Positions 26,552-34,329 of a stretch of 64,000 nucleotides of DNA are shown piece after piece. Under the pieces are notes generated by a model that had not been told where the DNA came from, did no database searches, and saw only the letters and a list, made by a program, of their open reading frames with translations. The stretch covers positions 1,311,599 through 1,375,598 of the forward strand of contig NZ_LMDA01000001.1 of the NCBI RefSeq assembly GCF_001424985.1. Direction: 5' to 3'. Position numbers and translations under genes: made by a program. This DNA is from Rhizobium sp. Root1212 (GTDB lineage: Bacteria; Pseudomonadota; Alphaproteobacteria; Rhizobiales; Rhizobiaceae). The number at the start of each line of letters is the position of its first letter. The stretch's first letter is position 1.

Positions 26552-27172
26552 ATGGCGCAGTTGACTGGGGTTAAGGCAATGATCGTGGCGTTTGCCGCCA
26601 TCGTTGCATCGGCGGAAGCGGCCATTCCGGCGCCGAACGCCACGTCGCTGTTCATGCAGACCGGCGCCGTCACCTCGCAGCCGATCGGCCACTACGAATT
26701 CTGCCGCAAGTACAAGTCCGAATGCGACATCAAGTCCGTTTCTGCCCCGGCGCCGCGGGTCACCGAATTCGGCTGGCAGGTCATCAACGAGGTCAACCAG
26801 TCGGTCAACCGCGAGATCACCCCGGTCACCGACGAGGAACTTTACGGCCAGGAAGAACTCTGGACCTATCCCGAAACCGCCGGCGACTGCGAGGATATCG
26901 CGCTGCTGAAGCGCAAGCGGCTGATGGAAAAGGGCTTTTCCGCCTCCGACCTGCTGATGACCGTCGTTCGCAAGCCGGATGGCGAAGGCCATGCGGTTCT
27001 CACCGTCCGCACCGCGCAGGGCGATTTCATCCTCGACAATCTCGACAACGAAGCCAAACTCTGGACCAAGACGCCCTATCGCTTCCTGAAGCGTCAGGCC
27101 TCGTTCAACACCGGCCGCTGGGTCACCATCGAAAACGGCGCCGAAGTTCTGGTCGGTTCGGTCGGCAACTGA
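26552..27172 (+). CDS. Bacterial transglutaminase-like cysteine peptidase (DUF920/BTLCP), secreted
   Basis: A 206-residue protein with signal segment VKAMIVAFAAIVASAEA. The BTLCP catalytic triad is visible as Cys in ETAGDCEDIALLK, His in GEGHAVLTV and Asp in DFILDNLDN. LWTYPETAGDCEDIA is highly typical of the family. These periplasmic proteins are often encoded with type I secretion or LapD/LapG-like surface systems, but here no such neighbour is seen. GGGGA precedes the ATG. A strong terminator follows. Confidence 0.88.
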   Translation: MAQLTGVKAMIVAFAAIVASAEAAIPAPNATSLFMQTGAVTSQPIGHYEFCRKYKSECDIKSVSAPAPRVTEFGWQVINEVNQSVNREITPVTDEELYGQEELWTYPETAGDCEDIALLKRKRLMEKGFSASDLLMTVVRKPDGEGHAVLTVRTAQGDFILDNLDNEAKLWTKTPYRFLKRQASFNTGRWVTIENGAEVLVGSVGN

Positions 27173-27190
27173 TCCCACTGAATGTTTCTA

Positions 27191-27217
27191 AAAAGGCGCC
27201 CATCGAGGCGCCTTTTT
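27191..27217 (+). terminator. Terminator after the transglutaminase-like gene
   Basis: AAAAGGCGCC (27191-27200) and GGCGCCTTTT (27207-27216), six-base loop, then more T residues on the plus strand. It is palindromic enough to serve the convergent mbfA as well. Confidence 0.88.
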
Positions 27218-27225
27218 TGGTTGGG

Positions 27226-28206
27226 TCAGGCATTGCCGATCAGGATGCCCGCCGCCAAAACCAGCCCGCCCCCGAGCACCACCTGGAATACGGCGCGGAA
27301 GAACGGCGTTTCCATATAGCGGTTCTGGATGAAGGCGATCGCCCAGAGTTCGAAGAACACGACCGCCGCCGCAATCCCCGTCGCAGTCCAGAAGCTCGGG
27401 ATCAGGTAGGGCAGCGCATGACCGAGGCCGCCGAGCGCCGTCATGATGCCGGAGGCAAGTCCACGCTTGACCGGCGAGCCACGGCCGGAAAGCTTGCCGT
27501 CGTCATGGGCGGCTTCCGTAAAGCCCATGGAAATGCCCGCGCCGACCGAAGCGGAAAGGCCGACGAGGAAAGTCTGCCAGGTATCCTGCGTCGCAAAGGC
27601 GGCGGCGAAGATCGGCGCCAGCGTCGAGACCGAACCATCCATCAGGCCGGCAAGGCCGGGCTGCACATAGGTCAGCAGGAACTGGCGTTTTTCCGTCCGC
27701 TTTTCCTCGTCTCCGGCCTCTCCGGCCGTATGTTCCTCGACCAGCCGCTGGGCAAGCGAATGATGCGAGCGTTCCGCCATGGCGAGATCGCCGAGCAGCT
27801 TGCGGGTTTCGGCATCGGTGGCGGATGCGGCGGCCTGTTCGTAGAAACGCTGCGCCGATTCTTCCATGGCTTCGGCCTGAAGCCGGGCCTGCTCGATCGG
27901 CATGGAGGCCACCAGCCAATCCGGCTTGCGGTCGGGAAAGCCACGGACATGCTCGCGGCGAACCAGCGGGATGCGCTTGCCGAAACGGCGCAGATGCAGG
28001 TCGATCAGCATCTGCCGGTGACCATTCTCTTCTTCGGCCATCTCCTCGAAGACGGTGGCGGAATGCGGATAATTCGCCCGAATGGCATCGGCATAGGCAA
28101 GATAGATGCGGCCATCATCTTCCTCGGACGAAATGGCAAGGGCGAGAACCTCCTGCTCGGTGAGGGCCGAAAGCGGGCGACGGGAGAAGAAATCCGAAAG
28201 GAACAT
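27226..28206 (-). CDS. mbfA: Membrane-bound ferritin MbfA, VIT1/CCC1-type iron exporter
   Basis: A 326-residue two-domain protein. Residues 1-165 are a ferritin/rubrerythrin-like four-helix domain with Glu/His ligands (ALAISSEEDDGRIYLAY, EEMAEEENGHRQM, ESAQRFYEQAA, LAMAERSHHSLAQ). Residues 170-326 are a VIT1/CCC1 membrane domain (GLAGLMDGSVSTLAPIFAAA, SMGFTEAAHDDG). MbfA in Bradyrhizobium and Agrobacterium exports iron and protects against iron and peroxide, and is repressed by Irr when iron is low. A canonical iron control element lies 13 bases upstream of the start. Confidence 0.93.
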   Translation of the reverse strand: MFLSDFFSRRPLSALTEQEVLALAISSEEDDGRIYLAYADAIRANYPHSATVFEEMAEEENGHRQMLIDLHLRRFGKRIPLVRREHVRGFPDRKPDWLVASMPIEQARLQAEAMEESAQRFYEQAAASATDAETRKLLGDLAMAERSHHSLAQRLVEEHTAGEAGDEEKRTEKRQFLLTYVQPGLAGLMDGSVSTLAPIFAAAFATQDTWQTFLVGLSASVGAGISMGFTEAAHDDGKLSGRGSPVKRGLASGIMTALGGLGHALPYLIPSFWTATGIAAAVVFFELWAIAFIQNRYMETPFFRAVFQVVLGGGLVLAAGILIGNA

Positions 28207-28218
28207 GACGAAACCTAT

Positions 28219-28235
28219 TTTAGAATCATTCTAAA
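28219..28235 (-). promoter_or_regulatory. Iron control element (Irr box) of mbfA
   Basis: TTTAGAATCATTCTAAA is a palindrome of two TTTAGAA halves around TCA, matching the ICE/IRO element bound by Irr in Rhizobiales. It lies directly before mbfA (start 28206), where binding would block transcription: the expected arrangement for Irr repression under low iron. Confidence 0.88.
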
Positions 28236-28280
28236 ACTAGGACCGAGATTGGCCGGCGTCAAGGTCGCAGGCACCCTTGG

Positions 28281-29522
28281 TTACAGCGTCAGGTTCAGCG
28301 TCTGCTCGCGGACGATATAGGCCTTCTGCCGATCGGTGATGTAGTCGCGCACGATAGGAGCGGCGTCGCGCGTGCGGGAAAGCTGCATGTGGAACACCAG
28401 CTGGCTGCCGGTGCGGAACATCATCTCGCAACTAATGAGATAGAATTCCCACATGCGGGCGAAGCGCTCGTCATAGAGCGCAACGACCTTGTCTCGGTTC
28501 TTCTCGAAGCGGTCGCACCAGTGCTTGAGCGTCGTCGCATAATGCACGCGCAGGAATTCGAGATCGGTCACCCAGAGGCTGTTCTGTTCCACCACCTCGA
28601 ATACCTCCGACAGCGCCGGCGAGTAGGCGCCCGGAAAGATGTATTTGCGCAGCCAGGCGCTCGCCATGCCGGGCGGGCTCATGTGGCCGATCGAATGCAG
28701 CACGGCGATGCCGTCATCCGGCATCAGCGCATTGAGCTTCTTGAAGAACTCGTCGTAATGCTGCACGCCGACATGCTCGAACATGCCGACGGAGACGATG
28801 CGGTCGAAGGTCTCATCGACATCGCGATAATCGCGCAGCTCGAAGCGCACCCGGTTTTCGAGGCCCGCCGCCTTGGCGCGCTCCGTTGCCAGCGCCTGCT
28901 GCTCCTTGGAGAGCGTCACGCCGAGCACTTCCACATCTTCGAGCTTGGCGAGGTAGAGCGCCAGATCGCCCCAACCGCAGCCAATATCGAGCACCTTCAT
29001 GCCCGGCTTCAGACAGAGTTTCGAGGCGAGCAGCCTCAGCTTGTTGCGTTGCGCCTGCTCCAGCGTCTCATCCGGCGCGCGGAAATAGGCGCAGGAATAG
29101 AGCATGTTGTCGTCGAGGAAGAGTTTGTAGAATTCGTTGCCGACATCGTAGTGATGGGCGACGTTGCGCTGCGCCTCGCCCTTGATGTTGGACTGCTGGC
29201 GCCTGCGGAAACGCATCTTGATGGCGCGGATCGCCTTCTGCACCGGATAGGCACCGAGCGAGAGCCGGTTCAGGGAGAAGAGTTGCAGGAAGTCTCTAAG
29301 TGTCGAGCCTTCCTCGAAGCGCAGCGTGCCGTCCATATAGGCCTCGCCGGCGGCAAGCTCGGAATTGAAGACAAGCGAACGATAGAGTTTCGGGTCGGTG
29401 AGCCGCATGGTCACTTCGGGACCGGGCGTTCCGGAAAACACATGCCGCTTTCCGGCGGCGTCGATGACGGTGAGCTGCCCCTTGCGAATGAAGGCCTTCA
29501 TCATATGCGAGAGTGGAAACAT
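28281..29522 (-). CDS. cfa: Cyclopropane-fatty-acyl-phospholipid synthase
   Basis: A 413-residue SAM-dependent enzyme that turns unsaturated phospholipid acyl chains into cyclopropane chains. The SAM site is VLDIGCGWGDLALYLAKLE, with VTLSKEQQALATERAKAAGL after it. GSQLVFHMQLSR is typical of the C-terminus. An N-terminal domain of about 140 residues precedes the methyltransferase core, as usual. The ATG at 29522 has AAGGGGAATGC upstream. Cyclopropane lipids rise in stationary phase and acid stress in rhizobia. Confidence 0.92.
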   Translation of the reverse strand: MFPLSHMMKAFIRKGQLTVIDAAGKRHVFSGTPGPEVTMRLTDPKLYRSLVFNSELAAGEAYMDGTLRFEEGSTLRDFLQLFSLNRLSLGAYPVQKAIRAIKMRFRRRQQSNIKGEAQRNVAHHYDVGNEFYKLFLDDNMLYSCAYFRAPDETLEQAQRNKLRLLASKLCLKPGMKVLDIGCGWGDLALYLAKLEDVEVLGVTLSKEQQALATERAKAAGLENRVRFELRDYRDVDETFDRIVSVGMFEHVGVQHYDEFFKKLNALMPDDGIAVLHSIGHMSPPGMASAWLRKYIFPGAYSPALSEVFEVVEQNSLWVTDLEFLRVHYATTLKHWCDRFEKNRDKVVALYDERFARMWEFYLISCEMMFRTGSQLVFHMQLSRTRDAAPIVRDYITDRQKAYIVREQTLNLTL

Positions 29523-29648
29523 GCATTCCCCTTGGCAATAGTCGGCGTCCTATGCGGGCATCCTATCATCGGCTTTTGAAAAAGCGCGGAAATAATTGGG
29601 GATTTCGCAACGGGAGCGCGTGCCGGTTTGGGGCAGCCCGAAAACCGG

Positions 29649-30557
29649 TTATCCGGCGCTGACGGTCGCTCCGGCGCTCGCCGCAACCACGAGCAGCGTG
29701 CCGCCGATCTGCAGCGCCGTCATCGGCTGTGACAGCACGACAAAGCCGGCAATGGCGCCGAGCGCCGGCTCCAGGCTCATCAGGATGCCGAAGGAGCCGG
29801 TGCTCATGCGCCGGAGCGCAATCATCTCCAGCGCATAGGGCAGGAGCGGCACGAGGATCGCAAGACCGGCAATGGCGATCACGCCCTCGCCCGTCAGCCG
29901 CGGCAGGTCCATCAGCCCGAAGGGCGTGGCGACGATGGCGGCAATCAGAAGCGACATGGAAAGCCCCTGCAGCCCCTCGAAAACCTTGCTCGCCTTCTTC
30001 ATCAGGATGATGTAGAGGCCCCAGCCGGTGGCGGCACCGAAAGCGAAGAGGATACCGGTGGGTTCGCCCACCCAGCCCTCGCCGTCATGGGCAAGCAGGA
30101 GAACGCCGAGGCCTGCCACCAGCGGCCAGACAAGCCGCCAGCCGATGCCGAAGGCGAAAGTCGCAACCAGCAGCGGACCGAGAAAATCGATGGCCACCGC
30201 AAGCCCGAGCGGAATGCGCTCGATCGCCGCGAAGAAGCAGAGCGTCATGCCGGCCATGCAGGCGCCGAGGATGGCGGCCGTTTTCCATTGCTGAAGGCTG
30301 TATCTGAAGACCGGCGGGCGCACGATGACGAGGAGCATGAGCGCCGCCCAGATGAGCCGCAGCCAGGTGGTGCCGGCCGGTCCATAGGCGGAGATCGCAG
30401 GCGCCGACAGCGCCGAGCCGAACTGCACGCTCGCCATCGACAGGAGGCACATCAGCCCGCCCAGAAGCGCCGAGGCGCCCGGACCTGCCGCGACACCGCT
30501 GCCGCCGATTTCATCTGCATTTGCCACGCGCTGATCCACGCCGTTTCTCCCTGACAT
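29649..30557 (-). CDS. EamA family DMT transporter (RhtA-like)
   Basis: A 302-residue protein with ten predicted membrane helices in two EamA repeats (GLMCLLSMASVQFGSALSAP, then GILFAFGAATGWGLYIILMK). The pattern resembles RhtA, an exporter of homoserine/threonine, but the substrate is not certain. The ATG at 30557 is used; a GTG lies one codon earlier. Transcribed away from the stress operon. A hairpin-forming repeat (CCGGTTT/AAACCGG, 29623-29648) sits just after its stop. Confidence 0.85.
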   Translation of the reverse strand: MSGRNGVDQRVANADEIGGSGVAAGPGASALLGGLMCLLSMASVQFGSALSAPAISAYGPAGTTWLRLIWAALMLLVIVRPPVFRYSLQQWKTAAILGACMAGMTLCFFAAIERIPLGLAVAIDFLGPLLVATFAFGIGWRLVWPLVAGLGVLLLAHDGEGWVGEPTGILFAFGAATGWGLYIILMKKASKVFEGLQGLSMSLLIAAIVATPFGLMDLPRLTGEGVIAIAGLAILVPLLPYALEMIALRRMSTGSFGILMSLEPALGAIAGFVVLSQPMTALQIGGTLLVVAASAGATVSAG

Positions 30558-30676
30558 CACTGCCCTAGCCTGTAAGCAACAGGCTGCTGTTCGGCAAATT
30601 CATATTTGTCGGCCGAAGGATGAGGAAAATTGATGAAGGCTTGCAACCGGCTGGCCAGAGCCGATTTTCAAGCGGC

Positions 30677-30702
30677 GGAACAAATCGCCGGTTTTACTCG
30701 TT
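30677..30702 (+). promoter_or_regulatory. EcfG-type general stress promoter of the GlsB operon
   Basis: GGAAC (30677-30681), exactly 17 bases, then CGTT (30699-30702): the EcfG/RpoE2 promoter pattern. It ends 30 bases before the GlsB start codon. The gene class (GlsB/YeaQ stress response membrane proteins) agrees well with general stress control. Confidence 0.75.
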
Positions 30703-30732
30703 TTCACTGAAGTTGAACCAAGGAGTAACAAC

Positions 30733-30984
30733 ATGGACGTGAACGGTGTCGGGTGGATTGCAGCAATTCTGATCGGCGGGCTGGCAGGTTGGCTCGCGGA
30801 GCAGTTCATGAAGTCGAATATGGGCGTCTTCATGAATATCATTCTCGGTATTATCGGTGCTGTCGTTTTGAATGCGATCCTGGCCTTTGCCGGCATGGGG
30901 TTCACGGGATGGCTCGCCTATCTGGTCATCGGCTTCATCGGCGCCTGTCTGCTGATCGCGGTCGGTCGCGCGGTCAGGCGATAG
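30733..30984 (+). CDS. GlsB/YeaQ/YmgE family stress response membrane protein
   Basis: An 83-residue protein with three membrane helices (VGWIAAILIGGLAGWLAEQF, FMNIILGIIGAVVLNAILAF, FTGWLAYLVIGFIGACLLIA), each glycine-rich as in the family. These are small inner-membrane proteins induced by stress, without a defined biochemical role. AAGGAG lies before the ATG. The next gene begins ten bases after its stop, so the two form an operon driven by the EcfG-type promoter. Confidence 0.9.
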   Translation: MDVNGVGWIAAILIGGLAGWLAEQFMKSNMGVFMNIILGIIGAVVLNAILAFAGMGFTGWLAYLVIGFIGACLLIAVGRAVRR

Positions 30985-30994
30985 GAGATTGGAT

Positions 30995-31324
30995 ATGCTG
31001 ACGTTTTCAGCTGAAGGAAGCGGGCAAGGCACGCTCGAAATCAACGGCTATCACGAGCCCGTCGCCTATGAGCTGATCGTCGCCCAGGAAGAAGACAATA
31101 CGCGTCAGGTCCGCATTCGTCTCAATGCCCCACGCGACTGGCTCCTGAAACAGGGTTTTCAGGGCGATGCCGTGCTGGTTCGCAACAATGGCGCCCGCAT
31201 CGCCGTGCGGCGCGAAGGCGGCGTTGCCGTCGAAGACGCTATTTCCGTCACGCTGGAGGGCTACGACGATAGCCATGTCGGTGCGGCGGATCTGTCGGAG
31301 GCCTATCCCGAACTCACGCGATAA
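30995..31324 (+). CDS. Conserved-type hypothetical protein in the stress operon
   Basis: A 109-residue protein not recognised. It is mostly beta by eye: MLTFSAEGSGQGTLEINGYH, EPVAYELIVAQEEDNTRQVR and VLVRNNGARIAVRREGGVAV. It has no signal peptide, membrane helix, Cys or obvious catalytic motif, and an acidic C-terminus (DLSEAYPELTR). AGGAG lies seven bases before the ATG at 30995. It follows the GlsB gene by ten bases, so it is probably part of the same general stress operon. A small barrel or adaptor role is only a guess. Confidence 0.75.
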   Translation: MLTFSAEGSGQGTLEINGYHEPVAYELIVAQEEDNTRQVRIRLNAPRDWLLKQGFQGDAVLVRNNGARIAVRREGGVAVEDAISVTLEGYDDSHVGAADLSEAYPELTR

Positions 31325-31369
31325 ATCGCCGTCGAGGGGAGGATGGTCCCGGAAACAGCAGAAAATGAA

Positions 31370-31398
31370 AAAGGGCGCGGTCCAAAGCCGCGCCCTTT
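31370..31398 (-). terminator. efp terminator
   Basis: AAAGGGCGCGG (31370-31380) and CCGCGCCCTTT (31388-31398), perfect 11-base stem, followed on the minus strand by TTCATTTT. It starts 25 bases after the efp stop. It can also stop the convergent stress operon. Confidence 0.88.
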
Positions 31399-31423
31399 CC
31401 GATACCTTGATCCTGGATCGCGC

Positions 31424-31993
31424 TCAGTCCTTGGCGCGCTCGACGTAGGAACCGTCTTCGGTCGCGATGACGACGCGGACGCCGGCCGAGATATGCGGCG
31501 GAACGAGCGTGCGAACGCCGTTCGACAGAACAGCCGGCTTGTAGGACGACGATGCCGTCTGGCCCTTCACGACCGGTTCGGTCTCGACGATTTCGAGCGT
31601 GACGTGGCGCGGCAGTTCGATGGCGATGGCAAGGCCTTCGTGAACCGAGAGAATGCAGGTCATGCCTTCCTGCAGGTAGGCCTTCAGGTCGCCGATATCG
31701 TCGGTGGACATGACCAGCTGGTCGTAGGACTGCGGGTTCATGAAGTGGAAGCCTTCGCCGTCTTCGTAGAGGAAGGTGTGCTCGGTGTCTTCGACGAAGG
31801 CGCGCTCGACCTGCTCGGTCGTGCGGTAGCGTTCGGAGACCTTCACGCCGTCGGAGATGCGGCGCATGTCGACCTGGGTGACCGGCGTGCCCTTGCCGGG
31901 ATGGAAGTTCTGGGCCGTCAGAACCACATAGAGCTTGCCGTCGACATCGAGAACATTGCCCTTGCGGACCGAAGAGGCGATTACCTTGACCAT
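31424..31993 (-). CDS. efp: Elongation factor P
   Basis: A 189-residue, three-domain tRNA-shaped factor that rescues ribosomes stalled at polyproline. The modified Lys is visible as K34 in [12 protein letters not shown], the position lysylated by EpmA in E. coli. The C-terminal OB folds include [19 protein letters not shown] and [19 protein letters not shown]. The start at 31993 gives the standard N-terminus [13 protein letters not shown]. The modification enzymes epmA and epmB are divergent neighbours. Confidence 0.97.
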   Translation of the reverse strand: MVKVIASSVRKGNVLDVDGKLYVVLTAQNFHPGKGTPVTQVDMRRISDGVKVSERYRTTEQVERAFVEDTEHTFLYEDGEGFHFMNPQSYDQLVMSTDDIGDLKAYLQEGMTCILSVHEGLAIAIELPRHVTLEIVETEPVVKGQTASSSYKPAVLSNGVRTLVPPHISAGVRVVIATEDGSYVERAKD

Positions 31994-32189
31994 AAGTCTT
32001 CCTTGCAAAAGAGGCTGTCGCGTCGTAGAGGAGCGCACGAAGCCTGCCCGTCAAAGACGCTGATTTCAGAGTTTTCGGGCCGCACCTATCCTATATTCAT
32101 GCAAATTGCCAGCGGCACGCGCACGCAAGGCTGAAGAAAGGCGTCCGGGGCTGCGATCCGCTTCCATTCGCCAGACCGGAACCGAGACC

Positions 32190-33254
32190 ATGGCCATCAC
32201 GACCTCTGCCGCTTCTCCCTGGTGGACGCCCGACGTCCATGCCGACCGCCGCGGCTTCCTTCTCGGCCGCAACCGGATACAGGCCGCCTTGCGCGGTTTC
32301 TTCATCGAACGCGATTTCATCGAGGTCGATACCGCGACGCTGCAGGTCTCGCCCGGAAACGAGGCGCATCTGCATGCCTTTGCGACCGCGGCTATCAATC
32401 CCGATGGCAGCGAAGCGCCGCTCTATCTCCATACCTCGCCGGAATTCGCCTGCAAGAAGCTGCTGGCGGCCGGCGAACAGCGCCTTTCCTGCTTCGCCCA
32501 TGTCTATCGTAACCGCGAGCGCGGGCCGCTGCATCATCCCGAATTCACCATGCTCGAATGGTACCGCGCCGGCGAAACCTATCAGGCGCTGATGGACGAT
32601 TGCGCCGATATGCTGGCGCTGGCGGCACGGGCGGCCGGCCGCGAGGTGCTGAGCTATCGCGACCGGATCACCGATCCTTTCGCCACGCCGGAGCGCATCA
32701 CCGTGGCGCAAGCCTTTTCGCGCCATGCCGGCGTCGATCTTCTGGCGTCCATCGGGCAAGACGGCGAAACCGACCGTGAAAAGCTGGCGGCAAGCCTGCG
32801 GCAAGCCGGCATCCGTGTCGCGGAAGACGATACCTGGGCCGATCTCTTCAGCCGGGTGATCGTCGAGAAAGTCGAGCCCAATCTCGGCCTTGGCCGCGCG
32901 ACCATCCTTTACGAATACCCGGTCGCGGAAGCCGCCCTTGCCCGGCCGACGCCGCACGATCCGCGCGTGGCCGAACGTTTCGAGCTTTATGCCTGCGGCG
33001 TCGAGCTTGCCAATGCCTTCGGCGAACTCACCGATGCCGGCGAGCAGCGGCGCCGCTTCGGGCTGGAGATGGCGGAAAAGCAGCGCGTCTATGGCGAAAC
33101 CTATCCGCTGGACGAGGATTTCCTGGCCGCTCTCAACGTCATGCCCGAGGCGAGCGGTGCAGCCCTCGGCTTCGACCGGCTGGTGATGCTGGCAACCGGC
33201 GCGCCGCGCATCGATCAGGTGATCTGGGCCCCGGTGGCGGAGACGGCCCGGTGA
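32190..33254 (+). CDS. epmA: EF-P lysine lysyltransferase EpmA (PoxA/GenX)
   Basis: A 354-residue truncated class II lysyl-tRNA synthetase homologue: catalytic core only, no anticodon-binding domain. Motif 2 reads FAHVYRNRERGPLHHPEFTM and motif 3 GFDRLVMLATGAPRIDQ. It attaches (R)-beta-lysine to K34 of EF-P. The ATG at 32190 (MAITTSAA) is used; a longer frame exists but would add an arginine-rich tail not expected. It ends in a GTGA overlap with epmB. Confidence 0.93.
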   Translation: MAITTSAASPWWTPDVHADRRGFLLGRNRIQAALRGFFIERDFIEVDTATLQVSPGNEAHLHAFATAAINPDGSEAPLYLHTSPEFACKKLLAAGEQRLSCFAHVYRNRERGPLHHPEFTMLEWYRAGETYQALMDDCADMLALAARAAGREVLSYRDRITDPFATPERITVAQAFSRHAGVDLLASIGQDGETDREKLAASLRQAGIRVAEDDTWADLFSRVIVEKVEPNLGLGRATILYEYPVAEAALARPTPHDPRVAERFELYACGVELANAFGELTDAGEQRRRFGLEMAEKQRVYGETYPLDEDFLAALNVMPEASGAALGFDRLVMLATGAPRIDQVIWAPVAETAR

Positions 33255-34324
33255 ACGCACTCCTTTCCCCACCTGTCGCCCGTGCGTTGAAAAGCCTCGA
33301 AGAACTGCAAGCCGCCGGCCTGATCGCGCCGCAGGACGTGCCGTCGCTTGCCGGTATCGGCGAGCATTATGCCGTCGCGGTCACGCCGGTCATGGCCGCG
33401 CTGATCGATCCTGCGGATAAAAACGACCCGATCGCCCGCCAGTTCATTCCCGATGCGGCCGAACTCGTGCGCCTGCCGGAAGAGCGTGACGACCCTATCG
33501 GTGACGCTGCGCACAGCCCTGTGCCCGGCATCGTGCATCGCTACCCGGACCGTGTGCTCTTGAAGGCCGTGCATGTCTGCCCGGTCTATTGCCGTTTCTG
33601 CTTCCGCCGCGAAATGGTCGGGCCGCAGGGTCTCGGCACGCTGACGCCGCCGGAGATGGACGCGGCTTTCGCCTATATCGCCGGCCACCCGGAGATCTGG
33701 GAGGTGATCCTCACCGGCGGCGATCCGCTGGTGCTGTCGCCGCGCCGGCTGCGCGCGATCACCGAACGGCTGGCGGCAATCGACCATGTGAAGGTGGTGC
33801 GGTTCCATACCCGCGTCCCCGTCGTCGAGCCGGGGCGGGTCGATGCAGCGCTGGTCGAGGCACTGAAGGCGAGCGGCAAGGCCGTCTATCTGGCGCTTCA
33901 CGCCAATCATTCGCGCGAATTCACCGCAGAGGCAAAACAGGCCTGCGCCCGGCTCGTCGATGCCGGCATCGTCATGGTCAGCCAGTCGGTGCTGTTGAGG
34001 GGCGTCAACGACGATGTCGAGACGCTGGCGGCGCTGATGCGGTCTTTCGTCGAAAACCGCATCAAGCCCTATTATCTCCACCACCCCGATCTTGCGCCGG
34101 GCACCAGCCATTTCCGCCTGACGATCGAAGAGGGACAGGCGCTGGTGGCGGGCCTGCGCGGCCGCATTTCCGGCCTCTGCCAGCCGGCCTATATCCTCGA
34201 TATCCCCGGCGGACACGGCAAGGCGGTGATTTCGGCGAGCACGATCGCCAGCGAAGGCGGCGGTTGCTACACCGTCACCGATTTCCGCGGCAACGCCCAC
34301 AGCTATCCGCCGCGGGCAGACTAG
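33251..34324 (+). CDS. epmB: EF-P-specific lysine 2,3-aminomutase EpmB
   Basis: A 357-residue radical SAM enzyme with the CxxxCxxC cluster motif in HVCPVYCRFCFRRE, and the PLP- and substrate-binding core (ILTGGDPLVLSPRRL, RFHTRVPVVEPGRV). It converts lysine to beta-lysine for EpmA. It starts with GTG at 33251, overlapping the epmA stop (GTGA). Its position next to efp and epmA, with no catabolic genes nearby, supports EpmB over catabolic KamA. Confidence 0.93.
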   Translation: MNALLSPPVARALKSLEELQAAGLIAPQDVPSLAGIGEHYAVAVTPVMAALIDPADKNDPIARQFIPDAAELVRLPEERDDPIGDAAHSPVPGIVHRYPDRVLLKAVHVCPVYCRFCFRREMVGPQGLGTLTPPEMDAAFAYIAGHPEIWEVILTGGDPLVLSPRRLRAITERLAAIDHVKVVRFHTRVPVVEPGRVDAALVEALKASGKAVYLALHANHSREFTAEAKQACARLVDAGIVMVSQSVLLRGVNDDVETLAALMRSFVENRIKPYYLHHPDLAPGTSHFRLTIEEGQALVAGLRGRISGLCQPAYILDIPGGHGKAVISASTIASEGGGCYTVTDFRGNAHSYPPRAD

Positions 34325-34329
34325 GCTTT

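Noticed and set aside
29623-29648. CCGGTTT / AAACCGG hairpin as a terminator of the DMT transporter gene
   Set aside because: There is a stem, but no T-run on the minus strand and it touches the stop codon; it may be part of a repeat.
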